From Karalla daura (Eukaryota; Chordata; Actinopteri; Chaetodontiformes; Leiognathidae), in contig CM055211.1 in NCBI GenBank assembly GCA_029224185.1, positions 5,227,564 to 5,291,563 on the forward strand: a DNA stretch of 64,000 nt. Direction: 5' to 3'. The notes beneath the pieces are model-generated. The model was not told where the DNA came from. It searched no databases and saw only the letters and a program-made list of their open reading frames with translations. A program made the position numbers and the translations under genes. This document shows positions 38,540-46,100 of the stretch, piece by piece (within the stretch, counting starts at the first letter, position 1; every line of letters starts with the position of its first letter).

Positions 38540-38793
38540 GGGTGTGTGCGTGTCTCTGCCGGAACCGGTGATGGCTGACAGGATGCTCCCGCAGAACGGG
38601 GACCCGCTGCTGAACAAACTCCACCACCCGGAGGGCGGCCTGCCCAACGGGAAGGAGGCCGGGAAGGAGGACGGCCTGCTGGCCCGGGGTCAGTGGGCCA
38701 GCAAGGCCGAGTTCCTGCTGGCCGTGGCCGGCCAGATCATCGGCCTGGGCAACGTCTGGAGGTTCCCCTACCTCTGCTACAAGAACGGAGGAG
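38540..38793 (+). CDS. SLC6 transporter, first coding exon
   Basis: Coding part 38571-38793 (residues 1-74 plus one base): cytosolic N-terminus rich in Gly, Pro and Lys, then TM1 with the sodium/substrate signature GLGNVWRFPY. The ATG at 38571 has G at -3 and G at +4. A pyrimidine-rich tract followed by CAG at 38537-38539 looks like a genuine 3' splice site, so the exon probably begins at 38540 and a 5' non-coding exon lies upstream. An in-frame ATG at 38310 is less likely, because its extension resembles no SLC6 N-terminus and crosses this acceptor. Donor GTAATG, phase 1. Confidence 0.88.
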
Positions 38794-40635
38794 GTAATGC
38801 GACAAAATACCACATATACATATATAAATGCATAGATACTAATGTTGCAATTTGCAGGTTGATTTTTATTTATCTTAGTTTCTTCTGTCTCTATCTCTAC
38901 ATTCTATGTAAGTTATGTTACTGTCATTATATGTCACATATCACTTCCTGCTTTGCCTGTGGTTCATATTTGACCTTTGCAGGTTGTTTTTTTGTCGCAC
39001 CGCGACCTGTATGCCTTGTGTTTTTCATGCCAGTGTGATAAAATGGATGGATTAGCGCCTTTTCTACCACTCTTAATTCGTTCTATTTGGTTTGAGATGT
39101 CAGATCTTGCTTCACAGGTTGTCTGTGTGTGTGTCCAGGTGTGTTTTTCGTCCCCTACCTGCTGTTCCTAGTGCTGTGCGGCATCCCGCTCTTCCTCCTG
39201 GAGACCTCTCTGGGTCAGTTCACCAGCCTGGGGGGGGTCAGCGCCTGGAGGACCCTGTGCCCCTTGTTCGGAGGTACAGTTAATTGTGACAATGAAGTGT
39301 GCGTGATTGGAAAAAGCAAAAGCTCTGAATCAGTCCAGACGGAAGCGTAACACTGTTTTTCTGTTGTAAGTAGCGTGACTTAATCCGTGAAAACCGGCCC
39401 CCGGAGCCACTGTTTTTCCTTTCCTCGTCTCTCCCCCTTCCACAACCTTTTCTCCTTCAAAGCATTCCCATATCCGAATCAATACGCAACACATTAAGAG
39501 CGCCATGGCTCTGCCAGCTGCGTGCATGTCAAACCGGACTTTGTGTATCAAAACAGTTCCACAAGTGGCGTACGTATGCCAAGAAAAACACGCCCTTCAG
39601 GTTGACTAATTGTCCTCTGTGCCTTCCCGCCCGCTCCAGGGACGTGCACGCCATGCCGGGCCGATCCAAACCCTCAAAGAATGGCAGCTGGGTTTTTTTC
39701 AGGAATGCATAAAATATGCCATCTGTTTGATATCAAGGCCACTCAGACGTTGTTGTGGACTTTGAGTCCCGCTCGCGAACAACCTGACCCGGGCTGTATT
39801 TGTTTACAGCTGTCGATGAATTATACGCAATCAAACGGCCGGGTTGATGTTTTACATTTACGATAAACAGTGTCTGCGCTCGCGGCTCGTTGCCCTACCC
39901 CGAACGATAAACGTTTAAAAAAAGGAAGTCGTAAATTATTTTTTTGGAGCTGTCGGACGTGGCCTGAGTCAGAAAATGAGGTGTCGGGGCCCCCGTCGGG
40001 CATCACGAAAGGGAGTTAACGAGGATCCGAAACCTCACCACACAGTCGGCCCTCATCGTTTTATCATCTCATTCCGTTGAAAAACTCTGTTGAAACTCGT
40101 CGGTCTCACCCCCAAGGTCAGTTTGGAGCGTTCCCGTCACGCTGTCGTCCTTGACAACCCCGCGGATCTGTTTGTGATACGACGGAGGTTCTCCAGGACG
40201 GCCTGACATTACAGAGACGGGTGTTGCTTCTTCCTCTTCTTCTTCTTCTTCTTTCTTCTTCCTCGACATCCGGCACATTCTTTAGGGAACGATCCAGGAA
40301 TGGTTATAGCTTCTTGTCTCAATGACACCTCAGCGGGGGGTGGGGGGGCCTCTTTTTGTCTTTTCACCACTGGGCCAAAGCGCCAAGGTCAAGCTCAGGC
40401 ACCCTTCTTTTTCTTCTTCTACTACTTCTTCTTCAAGGGAGTACTGAGGTCCACATGTACAGGTGCCTCGTCTCCAGGGAAACGCAGTGTAAACAGAACA
40501 CGTGCTTCAGTGTGGCGGGCAGCTCTGCCCTTCGCTCCATATGGTCTGCAGACACACACACACACGCACACACACTCGCACATGCTCAAAGGCTTTGCAG
40601 AATTGTGCTGACAGCTTGCCGTGTGAAGGCCGTAC

Positions 40636-40702
<67 letters not shown>

Positions 40703-42351
40703 GCCCAGCCCAGCCTTTCCCCTCGCCTCGTCCCTTCTTGTGTACAGACAAAACCTACGGCATCAAACACTCGAGCGGGAATTCCATTCCCCGCTTTTCG
40801 GCACATTGGACGTGCCATTATCGGATTACGGGCTCCGAATTTCATTAGGAGCAACAAACGGCCGCTTGTCCCCGCCGTCCCACGCGTCCCAGCCCACTCC
40901 CCGGGACATCATAAGACCGTCACTCTCACCGAAGATGGCGCTCCACGTGGGCCGCGTGTCAACGGGCCCTTTCATATCCGCGGCCAGAATAGGACGTGTG
41001 TGTGTGTGCTTTGATGCCGTTTGTGTGAACGGGCGCACACGCACCTGAACGCAGACATCTCCTCCTCCGTCGTTTCAGGCCTGGGCTACGCCAGCCAGGT
41101 GATGATCCTGCACGGCTGTGTCTACTACATCGTCATCCTGGCCTGGGCCGTCTTCTACCTGTCCCACAGCTTCCAGGCCGAGCTGCCCTGGTCCCACTGC
41201 AACAACACCTGGAACACGGGTCAGTGGGGGGAGAGAGAGAGAGAGGGAGAGAAAGAGAGGGAGGGATCAGATGCCCTCCTCTCCTCAAGTCCAGACTCAC
41301 CTGTTTGACTCATTTTCCATCTTTAATTGTATGTGTGTGTGTGTGTGTGTGTGTGTGCATCCTATAGAGTCATGCGTCCTGTTTGAGCACCTCAACCAGA
41401 CAGTGAATGGGAGCAGCCTTCCTGACAACCGCACCTCCCCCGTTATGGAGTTCTGGGAGTGAGTTTTTGTCTCCATCCTCTTTTGTTTTTCTTCCAAATG
41501 TTATTTTTCCAGCAGTGTGTGTGTACGTAGATATATACATAACATATATGCGTGTGTGTGTGTGTTGTAGGCGGGAGGTGCTGCATCTCTCCAGCAACCT
41601 GGACGAGCTGGGACCAATCAACTGGAAGCTGGCGCTGTGTCTGGCCGGGGTGTGGCTCGTCTGCTATTTCTGCGTGTGGAAGGGAGTCAAGTCCACGGGA
41701 AAGGTGAGCACGTCTGAGAAACGTCCGTCTGAGTTACACAAGAGGAAAAGGAAAGAGGAAGGGTGTCCCAGTTCTCTAATCGATGGCATCATCGATGACA
41801 CAGGCGCCAGTTCACAGTCGGAGGTGAGGTGAGGTGAAACCTGTTTGTGTCCCACAGCCCGATAAAATCTGAACTCCTAGTCATGAGTCACGTTGTCTGT
41901 CAACATTTTCTGAGGATGTTTTCTCTTCAAAACAATAGACTGAGCATGTAAATACCTACTTGCTCAGATTGAGGGCACTGCTTTTTTTTATTATCATAGA
42001 AGATAAACACAGACCAAAATTATGCTTTGGATCTGGAGAAATTCAAGAAATGAAGTCTGAGAATTAATAGAAAACCGCTGCCGGCAGCTGAATCAAATCG
42101 AGTCGAAGTTTGACTCGAGTTACAAGAAAGAGCGCCCGGGGTGGCATGAATGATTTGGTTTTGAGAGAAGAAGAAAAATACCGTCCTCCTCCGTGCCTGG
42201 AATTCCAGGTGGTGTACCTGACGGCCGTCTTCCCCTACGTCATGCTGTTCGTGCTGCTGGTGCGCGGCGCCACCCTGCCCGGAGCCACCCAGGGCATCGT
42301 CTACTACCTCAAACCCAACGTGACGCGCCTGGCGGACCCACAGGTGGTGGT

Positions 42352-42392
<41 letters not shown>

Positions 42393-42681
42393 TACTGAGG
42401 TCCAGTCAGGGCAGATGTTACAAGACAGACGCCAGTCACCTTGACTCAGCTGATCCGGGGGTTTAAAAGTAAAGGCCAGGTTTGTGTGCGGTCGACGGAG
42501 GTGAATGTGTCATTCACACACACGCTGTTTACGGCTTCAAGAAGTGCTGAGACCCGGAGGAAAAACAGGTAATTGTTTCCAAAAGTAGCGCTGGACGGCA
42601 CCCCATTCAGCTCGTTCTCCCATTTGCAAGCGATTTCAGCTCGGCCTCTCGAGTCCGAAATCAAGCTTTTCCATCGGTCCC

Positions 42682-42713
<32 letters not shown>

Positions 42714-43070
42714 TTTGGAGTGAGTGACTCCTCCCTGCTCCATAGGGTTTCAAGGAGGTCGTAAGCGCCTGTAAAGTCAAGCAAATTACCATCCATTTCT
42801 CATCCACATCCCACAAATGAAAACGCAATACAATACAAATTGCTCTGAGTTTTAGGCTCACACCCTTCTCTGCCCACCCCCCCTTTCCCTCTCTCTCTCT
42901 CTTTCTCTCTCTCTCTTTTTCTCTCTCTTTTTTCTTCTAGGTATGGATGGATGCAGGTACCCAGATATTTTTCTCGTACGGGATCTGTTTGGGAAGCCTC
43001 ACAGCGCTGGGCAGTTACAACAAATACGACAATGACTGCTATAAGTGAGACACTTTATCACACGCACGCA

Positions 43071-43108
<38 letters not shown>

Positions 43109-46100
43109 AGCCGGTCTAGCCTCCTCCTCCTCCTCCTCCTCCTCCTCCAGTCCAGTCCAGACAGAACTGTACAGCCCGCTGAAATGTAAGATGTAAAGCT
43201 CCTGCTGGTCAGATGGCTTCCAGAAGGAATGGCAGGAATGGACAGAGAAAACACACTGACACGGCCACACCTCAAAGAAAAGCCCTGGCTGCCATGTTTC
43301 CCACACTCTAGGACTCCCACACACACACACACACACACATGCTCCTCTAACTCCTATAAGTGTGTGTTTACTCTGCAAGGCCGGAGTCCTGCACTACAAG
43401 ATAAAGCCAGCTCACTCCCCCTCTTGTCCTTCACGTCCTATCACCTGGTCTGACTGGTCCTGTGTCTTCCTCACACCCTCCTCCACCAGGGATTCCTTCA
43501 TGCTGTGCCTCCTGAACAGCGCCACCAGCTTCCTGGCGGGCTTCGCCATCTTCTCCGTGCTGGGCTTCATGGCTGAGGAGCAGGGCGTGGGCATCGGGGA
43601 CGTAGCGCAGTCAGGTGACACAGACGTCAGCGCTCGATGAGGATTAGATTCACTTTGTGGACATATTGGAGCACTCACAGTAACAAAAGCAAAACAAATA
43701 GATAAATGAAATGATAGAGAACTGTATGTTTTCTGATTGTAGGAAGTTAAAATGCATTATGCTACTTAAATGCTACTTATGCTACTATAAAAAGTCTGTT
43801 TTACCTTATTTTTCACATTATTTTCGTTATTTTTTATGTTATGTTTATGTTATTTTGCGTCATATATTTTCCTCAGCATCTAATAATTCTTTACAGTACA
43901 AACTATACATAAAATTAGTTTGTTGTTATCATTATTGTTATATCCCCTGTATTTTCTGCCCTCAGGACCCGGCCTGGCCTTCATCGCCTACCCCAGGGCG
44001 GTGGCCATGATGCCCGTCCCTCAGCTCTGGGCCGTCTGCTTCTTCCTCATGATCATCATGCTGGGCCTGGACACGCAGGTGACACTCTGACCCACTCCCT
44101 AACCCTAACCCTAACCCATCCTGGTGCTGACTCCCTCTCCCCTTCCTCCTCCTCTTCCTCCTCAAGTTTGTGAGCCTGGAGGCCCTGATGACGTCGGTGA
44201 CGGACCTGTACCCCCGGCTGATCCGGAAGGGACACCGGAGGGAGCTGCTGCTGCTCTTCGTCTGCGTCGTCTGCTTCCTGGTCGGCCTGGTCATGGTCAC
44301 GCCTGTGAGTGTGTGTGTGTGTGTGTGTGCGTGTGTGCGTGTGTGTGTGTGTGTGGCTCTCCTTGCAGCTCTTAATAACAAGGACGGATGTGATGTGTTT
44401 GTGTGTCGCCGCCCCGCAGGGTGGTCTCTATGTGTTCCAGATCTACGACCATTTCTCCTGCAGTGGAGCCAGCCTCCTCCTCCTCTCCATATTCCAGTCT
44501 GTGGCCATCGGCTGGATTTATGGTGCGCAGCACACCTCCGGAGACCTGTCCTCTCTTTCTTTACTCCTCTGTTCTCTTCCCTTCTTTCTTCTTTCCATTA
44601 CCTCTTCTCATTCTCTGCCCTTTAAAGTCCTCCTCTCTTTTCTCTTGTTCCCTTCTCCTTATCTCTTCTCCTTTATCCATCTTTTCCTCATCCATTCACT
44701 TTCGGTGTCCTTCCTTCTCTCTTTTCTTTCCTGCTCTACTTCCCCTTCATTTCCTCTTTTCCTCTCCTTCACATTTCCTTTCTCTTTGTTTGCCTCATCT
44801 CCCTTGTTTCTTTATTTCTTTATTTGTTCCAATCCTTTTCTTTCCTTCCAACCTACTTCACTTCCTTCCATCATCCATTCATTCTTACTTTCTTCTTCTT
44901 TCTTCCATTCTTTCCTTCCTCTTTTCTCTGTTTCCTCTGCTTTCTCTCTTCTTTCTGACTTTCTTTGTCTTTATTTTTCCTGTCACTCTTCCTCACTCTC
45001 CTCTCTTTCCCTCTTCCCTCCCTCCCTCTCCTTACATCACCTCTCCTCCACTCCCGTCTCCTCTCCTCATTCCTCCATCCATCCATCTCTCCCCTGGTCT
45101 CCCTCCCCGCTCCACTAATGAAAGCGGTTCCTTAAAATCTGATAAACACACAGTCAAACGCTCCACTTCCTCCCCTCCTCTTACATTCCTCCTCGGACCC
45201 GGCAGACAGCATATTAACATGGCTGCCCGCTACCCACTGTTGCACGGAGCCTGGCTCCGGGCCAGGCCCCTGTCTGTCTCCTCCGGGCCCTAAATCAGCC
45301 CCCGGGCCCCGTCGCCTCTCAGTCTCAAGCCCCAAAAGGCCCCAGGGAGCCCCAATCCCAGCCAGACCCCCCCCCCACCAAAAAAACCCACACTGTTTGT
45401 TTAAGTGAGAGATGGGTGGAATGTGCCACTCACTTCGGGACAATGCCCGGCCAAATCCGGCCAATTACCTACCTGTTTCTTCAGAATCCATCACAGGTGA
45501 TAAGAAATAAGTGGAGTAGTAGCGACTAGTCGTGGATATGGATATACCAGGGGCGTCTGGTTTTATGGCCGGCCCAGCAGTAGGTAGGTGAGCGGGACGA
45601 CGGGGGGCTGTAAGTAAGTCGACTGAGTAGCCCCCCTTTTTATGACTGTGGGATTTTTTTACAGTTTTCTTAAGGACTCCCAACATACATGCATGCATAC
45701 ATCCATACACGCGTAGGTACGCTGACATTCCACCCCGCAGGAATCTCGCTCCGCGGGCGCTGTTGTTGTAGCAAAGCAACACCGACCCTCACTTAAGTGA
45801 GTCATCAAAGTGTTCAGATAATGCACGGCCGCACATTAGCTCTACATGCCTGCACACCGGGGTATTTCCATATGGGGAGCACAGCGCACCTTCGCTTCAG
45901 GCACCGCTCGAAACGTAGTATTTCAGTCCGCCCGATTGCTATTATTACAACCATCTGAAGGCACATTCGGCCGTTTTTATATCAGTAATTGTGATAGAAA
46001 CTTATTTTTTTCTTCTTCTCTTCACCATCAACTAAAACAGCTGAGATGTGGCTACAAAGAGTGTCAATTCAGGAAGGGCAAAGAGGTCATTAGATCTTTG

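Noticed and set aside
38310..38570. In-frame N-terminal extension of the SLC6 protein from the ATG at 38310
   Set aside because: The extension is unlike any SLC6 N-terminus and crosses a strong 3' splice site; the ATG at 38571 fits family length.
41704..41832. Read-through extension of SLC6 exon 5
   Set aside because: Residues after the GTGAGC donor have no SLC6 match, and exon 6 resumes the family sequence exactly after STGK.
44309..45293. Plus-strand ORFs of about 270-300 codons rich in Leu, Ser and Phe
   Set aside because: They come from the polypyrimidine tract, are open in two frames, and sit inside an SLC6 intron.
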